From NCBI GenBank assembly GCA_016783285.1, contig JADHWW010000166.1:1-11540 (forward strand): DNA of 11,540 bases, written 5' to 3'. The position numbers and the translations under genes were made by a program. Shown here in pieces: positions 1 through 5,712 of the stretch. The notes under the pieces are model-generated. The model did not search any database, had not been told where the DNA came from, and worked only from the letters and a program-made list of their open reading frames with translations. Every line of letters begins with the position of its first letter. Positions within the stretch are counted from its first letter, which is position 1. The DNA comes from Anaerolineae bacterium (GTDB taxonomy: Bacteria; Chloroflexota; Anaerolineae; B4-G1).

Positions 1-346
1 ATTAGAGCAATTGGAGCCATATGGTCGTGACAATCCCCAACCCCTCTTCGCTAGTTACGACGTCTGTGTCCTGGGCCAGCGGGCCGTGGGGAAAAAAGAG
101 GTTAGGCACCTTAAACTCGCGCTGTCCGATGGTCAGACCACCTGGGATGGTATTGCCTTCCGGCAAGGGGAGTGGGCTGGCAAACTGCCCGACCGGGTGG
201 ACATTGTCTATCATCTTGAGGTCAACGAGTGGAACGACCAGCGGCGGCTCCAACTGAACGTGCAGGACGTGCGGCCATCAGGACTGGACGACACCGTTGC
301 CCGCCTGTGGCTCGACCAGGACGGGCCGAAATCAAAGGAGGCTTGA
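1..346 (+). CDS. recJ: RecJ single-stranded-DNA exonuclease, C-terminal part
   Basis: This is the 3' end of a gene whose start lies left of the window; the frame is open from base 2 to TGA at 344-346, giving about 114 residues. The first residues, LEQLEPYGRDNPQPLFA, match the conserved LEPFGxGNPxPxF stretch that opens the C-terminal OB-fold domain of RecJ, and the end (LQLNVQDVRPSG) matches the last strand of that domain. RecJ degrades single-stranded DNA 5' to 3' in recombination and mismatch/base-excision repair. The OB domain helps bind DNA; the DHH/DHHA1 catalytic domains would lie upstream and are not visible. A TTG at 11 can open the frame but falls inside this conserved motif, so it is not the start. 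The next gene begins one base after the stop, with its ribosome-binding site inside recJ, which suggests co-transcription. Family call is from motif recognition. Confidence 0.86.
   Translation, partial: LEQLEPYGRDNPQPLFASYDVCVLGQRAVGKKEVRHLKLALSDGQTTWDGIAFRQGEWAGKLPDRVDIVYHLEVNEWNDQRRLQLNVQDVRPSGLDDTVARLWLDQDGPKSKEA
334..341 (+). promoter_or_regulatory. Ribosome-binding site for the MNT gene
   Basis: AAAGGAGG lies inside the last codons of recJ, six bases before GTG at 348. It is a near-perfect Shine-Dalgarno sequence at ideal spacing. It decides the start of the nucleotidyltransferase gene, because an upstream in-frame ATG at 297 would overlap recJ by 50 bases and has no comparable site. 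Confidence 0.8.
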
Positions 347-347
347 G

Positions 348-710
348 GTGGCCACAGAACAACAGGTACTCGTCGCCCCCACCAGGTTTACGCCGGTGAC
401 AGAGGAACAGTTGGGGCAAGTAGTGCAGCACATCGTCAAGGCATTTAATCCAGAACGCATCATTCTATTCGGCTCTTACGCTTCGGGCGAACCCACGCCT
501 GATAGCGACGTAGACCTGCTTATCGTGATGGAGGACGGAGAGCGCCCCGCTCATCGTAGCGCCTGCGTCGCCCGTGTCCTGCTTGACGTTCCCTTCCCAA
601 TAGACATCCTGGTACGCACCCCGACGGAGTTACAGCACCGCCTACGTATCGGCGACTACTTTATCCACGAGATTCTGGAACAAGGACAAGTGCTTTATGA
701 GCGAGACTAA
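348..710 (+). CDS. Minimal nucleotidyltransferase (MNT), MntA-like antitoxin of a HEPN/MNT module
   Basis: A 120-residue protein starting at GTG. It has the pol-beta-type nucleotidyltransferase core: FGSYASG (residues 41-47, with G42 and S43), the metal-binding pair D54 and D56 in SDVDLLIV, and a third acidic residue D86 in PIDILV. Length and motifs fit stand-alone MNT proteins of the MntA type. Known members are antitoxins of HEPN RNases, and some silence the toxin by adding AMP to a tyrosine near its active site. The usual Arg of the GSxARG motif is Ser46 here; the catalytic acidic residues are kept. The gene ends 14 bases inside the following small ORF, the overlap expected of an MNT-HEPN pair, but that partner is reduced to 44 codons. 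So the enzyme is probably intact while its usual target is missing; solo activity or another target is possible. The module label is inferred from family and layout. Confidence 0.88.
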   Translation: MATEQQVLVAPTRFTPVTEEQLGQVVQHIVKAFNPERIILFGSYASGEPTPDSDVDLLIVMEDGERPAHRSACVARVLLDVPFPIDILVRTPTELQHRLRIGDYFIHEILEQGQVLYERD

Positions 711-831
711 CGAGTACCTGATGGAGTGGGTGCGCAAGGCGGAAGCAACCATTGAGGAAGTCCGCGAAGCAGTGACAGCGATGAAAGCCGTACGCCGCTT
801 CGTGCGCGGTAAGTTAGGACTATCGGAGTAG
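697..831 (+). CDS. HEPN-domain toxin remnant (in-frame internal deletion, 44 aa)
   Basis: The small ORF starts at ATG 697, has AAGGA at 682-686 upstream, overlaps the MNT gene by 14 bases and stops at TAG 829-831. Its first residues (MSETNEYLMEWVRKAE) resemble helix 1 of HEPN proteins paired with MNTs, and residues 17-44 (including EEVREAV, AVRRFV and RGKLGL) resemble their final helix. HEPN proteins of this kind are usually about 110-140 residues. The middle, which carries the RNase motif RX4-6H and the cysteine/histidine-rich helix, is absent. I infer an in-frame deletion of roughly 70-90 codons that left a translatable but presumably inactive peptide. The family resemblance is from memory, not alignment. 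It could instead be a short protein of another kind with two helices. The next gene starts four bases after the stop. Confidence 0.6.
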   Translation: MSETNEYLMEWVRKAEATIEEVREAVTAMKAVRRFVRGKLGLSE

Positions 832-835
832 GAGA

Positions 836-1795
836 ATGAATATTCTGGTCACCGGCGCAGCCGGCTTCATCGGCAGCCACGTTGCAGAGGCGCTTCTGGC
901 ACGTGGCGACACTGTCACGGGCCTGGACAACTTCAACGACTACTATGACCCGGCCCGCAAACGGGCCAACGTTAAGCCCGTCCTCTCGCACCCCCACTAT
1001 CGTCTGGTGGAGGGGGACGTGCGCGACGAGCGATTGCTGGCCGACCTTTTCGCCCATGGGCGTTTCGACAAGGTCTGTCACATCGCTGCCATGGCCGGGG
1101 TGCGTTACTCCATCCAACACCCCGAACTCTACGAATCGGTCAACGTGCGTGGCACGCTGAACCTCTTGGAGCAGTCACGCCGGCATGGCATCCGGAATTT
1201 CGTTTTCGCCTCCTCCTCATCGGTCTACGGGGTCGATACGCCTATTCCCTTTCGCGAAGACACTCCTGTCAGCCGCCCCGTCTCCCCCTATGCCGCCACC
1301 AAGGTCGCGAAGGAGGTGCTGGCCTACACCTACCACTACTTGTATGGTCTGCACTGCACAGGGCTACGTTTCTTCACCGTCTACGGCCCGCGGGGTCGCC
1401 CCGATATGGCACCCTATCTGTTCACTAAGTGGATCGCTGAGGGGCAACCGGTGCGGCGGTTTGGCGACGGGAGTTCACAGCGTGACTACACTTTCATCGC
1501 CGACATCGTGGCCGGCGTGTTGAGCGCGCTCGACGCTGATCTGCCCTACGAGCTCATCAACCTGGGGCGGGGGGAGACTATCACGCTGACTGACTTCATC
1601 CAGGTGGTCGAGGAGATTGTGGGCCGGCAGGCGATCATCGTACCGGAACCGCCTCAGCCGGGTGATGTTCCCCTTACCTACGCCGACATCACCAAAGCCC
1701 GCGACCTCCTTGGCTACAATCCGACCACCTCAGTCGTTGACGGCATGCATCGCTTCTGGGAGTGGTACCAGTTGGAGATTCTCAAGTCCCAATGA
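836..1795 (+). CDS. NAD-dependent sugar-nucleotide epimerase, UDP-glucuronate 4-epimerase-like
   Basis: A complete 319-residue extended SDR enzyme. It begins directly with the Rossmann strand and the NAD-binding motif GAAGFIG (residues 7-13), so ATG 836 is a natural start; GGAG at 825-828 gives a seven-base spacing. The catalytic pair is Y152 and K156 in SPYAATK, with the upstream serine run SSSS at 126-129. The stretch NFNDYYDP (32-39) and the C-terminal QPGDVPLTYADITKA are hallmarks of the UDP-glucuronate 4-epimerase/CapI branch, which makes UDP-galacturonate for capsule, LPS or exopolysaccharide. A GalE-like 4-epimerase or a related 4,6-dehydratase is less likely. It is cytoplasmic. It sits between the HEPN remnant (four-base gap) and a glycoside-hydrolase-like surface protein that overlaps it by four bases (ATGA), so a role in cell-surface polysaccharide is plausible but inferred. 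The exact substrate cannot be read from sequence. Confidence 0.92.
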   Translation: MNILVTGAAGFIGSHVAEALLARGDTVTGLDNFNDYYDPARKRANVKPVLSHPHYRLVEGDVRDERLLADLFAHGRFDKVCHIAAMAGVRYSIQHPELYESVNVRGTLNLLEQSRRHGIRNFVFASSSSVYGVDTPIPFREDTPVSRPVSPYAATKVAKEVLAYTYHYLYGLHCTGLRFFTVYGPRGRPDMAPYLFTKWIAEGQPVRRFGDGSSQRDYTFIADIVAGVLSALDADLPYELINLGRGETITLTDFIQVVEEIVGRQAIIVPEPPQPGDVPLTYADITKARDLLGYNPTTSVVDGMHRFWEWYQLEILKSQ

Positions 1796-3591
1796 CTAAA
1801 TCTAAAATCTCAAATCTCAAATCTCAAATCGCCAAATCTATTCATTTGATATTGGCTGTCTGTCATGTGTCGTTGGTCATGTGTCATTGGTCGTTTGCAC
1901 GGGCACAGGACCCTCCGCCAGATGTGCGCTTCGGCGCGGTGGAGGCGTGGAACGACCCCGTCGCTGCGGCCGAGGCGGGTGTGGGCTGGGAGCGCATCAT
2001 ATTCTACTGGTCGGAGTTGCAGCGCAATGGCCCCGAGGATTGGAACAGCTATCACGTGCCGGACGATCGGCTGGCCCTGGCCGCCAGCATGGGCCGTGAG
2101 GTGGTGGGGCTGCTCGAGGGCACCCCGGCCTGGGCCACCGATGGCCCCGTCTACTGCGGTGTCCCACGGGGGCTGTACCTGCCGATAGATGATCCAGGCA
2201 ACCTGTGGGCCGCGTTTGTGCGCCGCGTTGCCGGTACGTACGCCGGGCGGGTTGATCACTGGATCATCTGGAATGAGCCCGATATCGCCCCCGACACTTT
2301 CAGCGCCGAGTGGTGCGGCTCAATAGAGGAGTACTACCAACTCCTCAAAGTCGCCTACCTGGCAGCCCACCAGGCCAATCCCAACGTCGTTATCCACATG
2401 ACCGGCCTGACCTACTTTCACGACATAGAATTCGGTCGGCCCTATTACCTGAAACGCCTCCTTGCTGTGGCTGCACAGGACCCCACAGGGCCAGAGCATG
2501 GCTATTACTTCGATGTAGTCTCCCTGCACATCTATTTCGAGATCAAGAACTTCGCGATGGTACTCAGAGATACCCGTGCCACGCTGGCCGCTTATGGCCT
2601 CCAGAAGCCTATCTGGGTCAACGAGACCGACGCTCCGCCGAATGACGACCCTTTCTATCCCCTACCACAGGCCAACTTCCAGATCAGCCTGGAGGAGCAA
2701 GCTAGCTTCCTGCTGCAGGCGTTTTCCCTGGCACTGAGCGAGGGGGCAGAACGTATAGCGGTCTACAAGTGGGTGGTAGATGCAAACCCGCCAGCCGGAC
2801 GCGAACCCAACGGCATCGTCCGGTCCGACCACAGCCGCCGTCCGGCCTACGACGCCTACCGGCTGGTCACGACGCACTACGCCGGCACCATCTCCGCTCG
2901 CGAGGACCGCCACTCGCTCTACACAGTGGTCACCCTCGACCGGGGCGGTCTCACCACGCGCGTCCTTTGGGCACGCACGGAGGCTGATGTAACTGTGTCG
3001 CTGCCCGCCCTGGCTGCCCAGGCGCGGCTGGTTGACCAGACCGGTGCCGAACAATCCATCGAACCGGTGGATGGGCAATATACGCTCATCTTACCTCACG
3101 CCCGCTGTGCCGATAAGAGGGGTTGTATCATCGGTGGCACCACTTACTTGCTTGTCGAAGAGAGTGGTGGTGCGCCGCCTCCGGCAGGGACCGTCACGCC
3201 CGCGCCAACTGAGTTCCCGGTGGAGACTATCACTCCCACTCTAACGGAGACTGCTACAATCACCACTCCCTTGGACGCTTCCACCCCTTTCTCCACCACC
3301 ACGCCTGTGCCCACTCCCACCTATACACCCATATCCACCCTCTCACCGACCTCTGAGCCGTCTCCTACCCCTACCCCCACGTCATTCCCCACGCCCACTC
3401 CCACACCTCCACCCACCCATACTCTCACACCCTCTCTCTCTCCTACCCCCATATCCTCTCCCACCCCCACTCCCTGGCCATCCGTCCCTGCGACGCCTGG
3501 CCCGCCTGTCTTGCCGGTACTGGTTGGGCTGGGGACAGTGACGTTGCTTGCGGCTCTGGCCGGCACACTGTTCAAGCGCCGGGGCAGGTAG
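1792..3591 (+). CDS. Secreted glycoside-hydrolase-like (clan GH-A type) protein with Thr/Pro linker and C-terminal membrane anchor
   Basis: A 599-residue protein if ATG 1792 is the start. This ATG overlaps the upstream stop as ATGA; a GTG at 1762 in the same frame is less attractive. Residues 1-16 are Lys-rich, 17-36 hydrophobic, and ARA at 36-38 followed by QD fits signal peptidase I cleavage. Residues about 43-400 look like a TIM-barrel hydrolase: IIWNEPD puts N161-E162 as the acid/base pair, and WVNETD puts E278 as candidate nucleophile, the spacing seen in clan GH-A (GH5/GH39-like) enzymes. Residues about 461-570 are a Thr/Pro/Ser linker. Residues about 572-593 form a membrane segment ending in KRRGR. 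The protein is therefore probably displayed on the outer face of the membrane or wall. The GH family and substrate are not assigned. The upstream epimerase suggests polysaccharide chemistry, as inference only. Confidence 0.76.
   Translation: MTKSKISNLKSQIAKSIHLILAVCHVSLVMCHWSFARAQDPPPDVRFGAVEAWNDPVAAAEAGVGWERIIFYWSELQRNGPEDWNSYHVPDDRLALAASMGREVVGLLEGTPAWATDGPVYCGVPRGLYLPIDDPGNLWAAFVRRVAGTYAGRVDHWIIWNEPDIAPDTFSAEWCGSIEEYYQLLKVAYLAAHQANPNVVIHMTGLTYFHDIEFGRPYYLKRLLAVAAQDPTGPEHGYYFDVVSLHIYFEIKNFAMVLRDTRATLAAYGLQKPIWVNETDAPPNDDPFYPLPQANFQISLEEQASFLLQAFSLALSEGAERIAVYKWVVDANPPAGREPNGIVRSDHSRRPAYDAYRLVTTHYAGTISAREDRHSLYTVVTLDRGGLTTRVLWARTEADVTVSLPALAAQARLVDQTGAEQSIEPVDGQYTLILPHARCADKRGCIIGGTTYLLVEESGGAPPPAGTVTPAPTEFPVETITPTLTETATITTPLDASTPFSTTTPVPTPTYTPISTLSPTSEPSPTPTPTSFPTPTPTPPPTHTLTPSLSPTPISSPTPTPWPSVPATPGPPVLPVLVGLGTVTLLAALAGTLFKRRGR
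1798..1840 (+). repeat. 7-bp tandem repeat AAATCT(C/A) inside the start of the hydrolase gene
   Basis: Six tandem units run head to tail: AAATCTA, three or so copies of AAATCTC, AAATCGCC and AAATCTA. The sequence is AT-rich and strikingly unlike the surrounding GC-rich code. It is translated as the Lys/Ser-rich n-region of the predicted signal peptide. Repeats of this sort are normally found in intergenic gaps. Confidence 0.85.
1862..1889 (+). repeat. Two 14-bp tandem units GTCATGTGTC(G/A)TTG
   Basis: Two adjacent 14-base units differ at a single base, and a partial third (GTCGTTTG) follows. They encode the Cys/His/Val-containing second half of the predicted signal-peptide hydrophobic core. 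The TCATTGGTC string resembles the CATTGGC units in the intergenic gap at 10278-10302. Confidence 0.75.
3286..3478 (+). repeat. Low-complexity pyrimidine-rich tract encoding the Thr/Pro linker
   Basis: The plus strand here is overwhelmingly C and T with scattered A and very little G, made of degenerate CCCAC, CCTAC and CTCTC units that read as (T/S)P dipeptides. It is in frame with the hydrolase gene. Such linkers are common in Chloroflexota surface proteins and vary in length by slippage. Confidence 0.75.
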
Positions 3592-3612
3592 CATGAGCTC
3601 GGTACCTGTCCC
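3581..3612. terminator. Possible bidirectional terminator hairpin between convergent genes
   Basis: Arms 3581-3590 (GGGGCAGGTA) and 3603-3612 (TACCTGTCCC) pair over ten positions with one G-U wobble on the plus strand (C-A mismatch on the minus strand), around a 12-base loop. The arms overlap the TAG of the hydrolase gene and reach the first base of the complement of the PAP2 stop. No T-tract follows on either strand, so intrinsic termination is uncertain. Confidence 0.35.
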
Positions 3613-4511
3613 TACGCTGACGGCTCCCCGCTCGACGCCAGTCGCAGCCGCCGGAACAGCCACGGCGCGCCCAGCCCGACCCATAGCCCTACCAGCGCGT
3701 AGCGCACGACGCGCATGGCGAAGTAGAGCGACTCGCCCTCGCCGGGAAAGACGAGTTTGAGACCGAAGTAGAGGGTGAGCAGTCCGATAGCGCCGACCAG
3801 AAAGCGCACAACGCGTTGCCAGAGCGGGCCGGCCGCGCTGAAGGGGGACACCCGCCTGGTCAGCGTCATCCCCGCGCCCATTCCCATCAGCACTGCCATC
3901 GAACTGGCCGTATCGCTGGCAGGGTGGAGCAGCAGCAGGCCCAGTGGCACGGCCACGGCCAGTGCCAGTTGCACGGTCAGACTGGTCTGTCTCAGCCAGG
4001 TTTCGACGCGTGGCTCCAGCGCCAGGTAGGCCGCCAAGAAGACAGCGCCGACCGCCCAACCGCCCAGCACGTCGGTGGGGAAGTGTACCCCCAGGTAGAC
4101 GCGGGAGAAGCCGATCAGCACCATCAGCAGGATGGCGGCGACCCACAGCCAGGTTTTGCGGAACCCGGCCGCGATGGTGCCCCACACAACGACCGCCGAC
4201 TGAGAGTGACCGCTGGGCAGCCCGTATCCCTCAGCGTCGTGCAGTTGCACCGCTGGGTCGAGTTCGAACGGGCGCGGGTGCGCAAACAGGTCCTTGATCC
4301 CGGTGTTGACGTAGGTTGAGAGGAGAAAGGCAAAGGCCAGGCGTGCCCCTACTGCAAAATCCACACACCAGAAGATCAGTGGGAGGAAGATGAGAAAAAA
4401 CATCTCCTCGCCCAAGAAGGTGATGGCCTCAAAAATGGTGTCCAGCGCGGGTCCGTGCACCAGTTGGATGGTGCGGATGAGGTCGAGTCCCCACTGCCAT
4501 ATCGCTTCCAT
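3612..4511 (-). CDS. PAP2-family membrane phosphatase
   Basis: A 299-residue integral membrane protein carrying all three acid-phosphatase motifs: KDLFAHPRP (K73, R80, P81), PSGH (99-102, with H102), and SRVYLGVHFPTD (S136-D147, with R137, H143 and D147). These form the catalytic site of PAP2 enzymes, which remove phosphate from membrane lipids such as phosphatidic acid or undecaprenyl pyrophosphate. The core is followed by about 120 residues with roughly four more hydrophobic segments and a charged tail, so it is longer than the simplest PAP2 proteins. Start: ATG at 4511 has AAAGGAG at 4517-4523 with five bases spacing. The frame stays open to 4619, but that extension is hydrophilic and is a translation of the palindrome. 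The gene converges on the hydrolase gene 20 bases away and lies 133 bases after the dehydrogenase gene. The true substrate is unknown. Confidence 0.93.
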   Translation of the reverse strand: MEAIWQWGLDLIRTIQLVHGPALDTIFEAITFLGEEMFFLIFLPLIFWCVDFAVGARLAFAFLLSTYVNTGIKDLFAHPRPFELDPAVQLHDAEGYGLPSGHSQSAVVVWGTIAAGFRKTWLWVAAILLMVLIGFSRVYLGVHFPTDVLGGWAVGAVFLAAYLALEPRVETWLRQTSLTVQLALAVAVPLGLLLLHPASDTASSMAVLMGMGAGMTLTRRVSPFSAAGPLWQRVVRFLVGAIGLLTLYFGLKLVFPGEGESLYFAMRVVRYALVGLWVGLGAPWLFRRLRLASSGEPSA

Positions 4512-4516
4512 TGTTG

Positions 4517-4523
4517 CTCCTTT
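4517..4523 (-). promoter_or_regulatory. Ribosome-binding site for the PAP2 gene
   Basis: AAAGGAG on the minus strand lies five bases before ATG 4511. It selects this start over the 36-codon longer frame that runs up to 4619. Confidence 0.75.
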
Positions 4524-4534
4524 ACGCGTTACGA
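4524..4534. repeat. Left copy of direct repeat ACGC(G/A)TTACGA
   Basis: ACGCGTTACGA matches the copy at 4640-4650 with one difference. The two copies flank the palindromic element at 4555-4620. Related TTACGATT strings occur at 4529-4536 and 4631-4638. Confidence 0.55.
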
Positions 4535-4554
4535 TTTGGGCGTGTTTCAAATCA

Positions 4555-4620
4555 GTTGAGGAGCAGGCATCCCCAGATGGTGTCCCGGTCGCATCTGGGG
4601 ATGCTTCCTCCTCTGTCAAC
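4555..4620. repeat. Long imperfect palindrome (REP/MITE-like element or RNA hairpin)
   Basis: The inner arms 4567-4579 and 4592-4604 (GCATCCCCAGATG and its exact complement) form a 13-bp perfect stem around a 12-base loop. The stem continues outward through a G-T, an A-T, one mismatch, and six more pairs to 4558/4613. Both ends carry GTTGA when read inward (4555-4559, and 4616-4620 on the other strand). In the minus-strand transcript it lies between the dehydrogenase stop and the PAP2 ribosome-binding site. No T-run follows, so it is a poor intrinsic terminator. It could be a dispersed palindromic element or a hairpin that protects or separates two messages. Confidence 0.75.
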
Positions 4621-4639
4621 CGAAATGAAATTACGATTC

Positions 4640-4650
4640 ACGCATTACGA
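4640..4650. repeat. Right copy of direct repeat ACGC(G/A)TTACGA
   Basis: ACGCATTACGA is the partner of the repeat at 4524-4534. The TAA stop of the dehydrogenase gene (4645-4647, minus strand) lies inside it, so the repeat may have set the present end of that protein. Confidence 0.55.
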
Positions 4651-5697
4651 ATAGATGTCCAGTATATCCCGCAGCATCGTCGCGGCGGAGGGGACTGGGT
4701 CGGGCTCGTCTATGATGGCGGTGATCGTCCCGTAGATGTCAGTACTGAATACGACACCCATCTGCTTGCGGCCCAGGTGGCCCAGGGGATGGTCTGGCGG
4801 CAGGGGCACAGGGGCCACAGAGAGATGGTAGGTCCCGTCAGAGCGGCGCTCTGCCCGTGCCAGCAACCGGTAACGATTGCCTCGCTCCCGCGCGGCCCGC
4901 AGCACGTCACTGCTGAGGGCAGTGATACCAGTCAGTGTCACTTCCTCCAGCCGCGCTGGGTACTCCAGGACTGCGTTGGCCAGAATGACCAGCTTGGCCG
5001 CAGCGTCCCACCCTTCCAGGTCCCACGAACTATCCGCTTCCAGCGCACCCTCTTGGCGGGCGCGGGCCAGGACCTCTTCCCGGGGCAGGCCATCGGCCAG
5101 CAGGTCCATAATATAGCCGGTGACCAGGTTAGGTACTGCCTCCAGCCGATGAATTTCTGCCCCACGCAGGTCACGCTGGCCCAAGTAGAGCGCGGGGAGG
5201 CCGCCGGCCACCGTCCCGTCAAAGCGCAACTGCACGCCCTGCGCTGCTGCCACATCGTGCAGTTCCTGGTAGGCTACGACCAGCGGCCCTTTATTGGGCG
5301 TCACGACATGCATTCCCCGCTGCAGAGCGGTGCGGATGCAGGTCAGCCCAGGCTCGGCCCCCTGCTTCAGGTTGACCGGGGAGGCCTCCAGCAGCAGGTC
5401 GGCCTTGGCAGTGGCGACCAGCTCTGGGGCCTGCCAGCCCGGCCGTCCTGCGCCGGGGTAGTCGGCGATGGTTCCCCCTGCTTGCTTGAGGTGCACCACC
5501 ATCTCTGGATCTAATCCGATCACCGGGTCGTAAGCCGCTCCCCGGCTGTCGGCGGCCCCCACCAGGCACAGTTCCAGCCCGTAGCGACGGCGCAGTAGGG
5601 TGTCCTTCTTCAGCAGGGTCTCACAGAAACGACGGCCCAGGTTTCCCAGGCCGATGAGTAGAAATCGGATGGTGTGCATATTGTTCTCGGAGTTCAT
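4645..5697 (-). CDS. Homoserine dehydrogenase-family NAD(P)-dependent oxidoreductase
   Basis: A 350-residue protein with no ACT domain. The N-terminal dinucleotide-binding fold starts with LIGLGNLGR (G16, G18, G21). TPNKGPL places K136, and DLEGWDAAAKLVIL places D231 and K235; by analogy these correspond to Lys117, Asp219 and Lys223 of yeast homoserine dehydrogenase. That enzyme reduces aspartate semialdehyde to homoserine on the way to threonine and methionine. The C-terminal stretch is odd: instead of the usual glycine-rich GxGAG-type loop before the final helix, it reads IIDEPDPVPSAATMLRDI, so the exact reaction is less certain than the family. ATG 5697 is preferred because AAGGA on the minus strand (5706-5710) sits eight bases upstream, within the 15-base gap after the kinase gene; M7 is a weaker alternative. 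No other amino-acid biosynthesis gene is in view. Confidence 0.82.
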   Translation of the reverse strand: MNSENNMHTIRFLLIGLGNLGRRFCETLLKKDTLLRRRYGLELCLVGAADSRGAAYDPVIGLDPEMVVHLKQAGGTIADYPGAGRPGWQAPELVATAKADLLLEASPVNLKQGAEPGLTCIRTALQRGMHVVTPNKGPLVVAYQELHDVAAAQGVQLRFDGTVAGGLPALYLGQRDLRGAEIHRLEAVPNLVTGYIMDLLADGLPREEVLARARQEGALEADSSWDLEGWDAAAKLVILANAVLEYPARLEEVTLTGITALSSDVLRAARERGNRYRLLARAERRSDGTYHLSVAPVPLPPDHPLGHLGRKQMGVVFSTDIYGTITAIIDEPDPVPSAATMLRDILDIYS

Positions 5698-5712
5698 GTA
5701 AGATGTCCTTGT

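Noticed and set aside
297..347. ATG 297 as start of the MNT gene
   Set aside because: It lies well inside recJ, while GTG 348 has a near-perfect AAAGGAGG at six bases and gives the normal family length.
1762..1791. Upstream GTG start for the hydrolase gene
   Set aside because: It would overlap the epimerase gene by 34 bases with no separate ribosome-binding site and would put ten extra residues before the Lys-rich signal-peptide start. The ATGA overlap at 1792 is more usual. The choice is not proven.
1798..1889. Tandem repeats as a possible CRISPR array
   Set aside because: The units are 7 and 14 bases with no spacers between them, and no cas gene is present.
3594..3606. GAGCTCGGTACC, identical to adjoining SacI and KpnI sites of common cloning vectors
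   Set aside because: Only 12 bases match, flanking bases do not continue the vector polylinker, and both neighbouring genes end normally around it. Chance resemblance.
3382..4185. 267-codon open frame on the minus strand
   Set aside because: It overlaps the PAP2 gene in another frame and runs into the complement of the Thr/Pro linker. The product is Arg/Gly-rich low-complexity sequence typical of a shadow frame.
4512..4619. 36-codon N-terminal extension of the PAP2 protein
   Set aside because: It would translate the palindrome into hydrophilic sequence with no family support, and ATG 4511 has an excellent AAAGGAG at five bases.
4555..4620. Palindrome as a rho-independent terminator of the dehydrogenase gene
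   Set aside because: The stem is strong but no T-run follows in the direction of transcription and the loop is long; kept only as a structural element.
4390..5514. 374-codon open frame on the plus strand
   Set aside because: It lies antisense to the PAP2 and dehydrogenase genes, both of which have full motif sets and ribosome-binding sites. The translation has no recognisable domain; it is a high-GC shadow frame.
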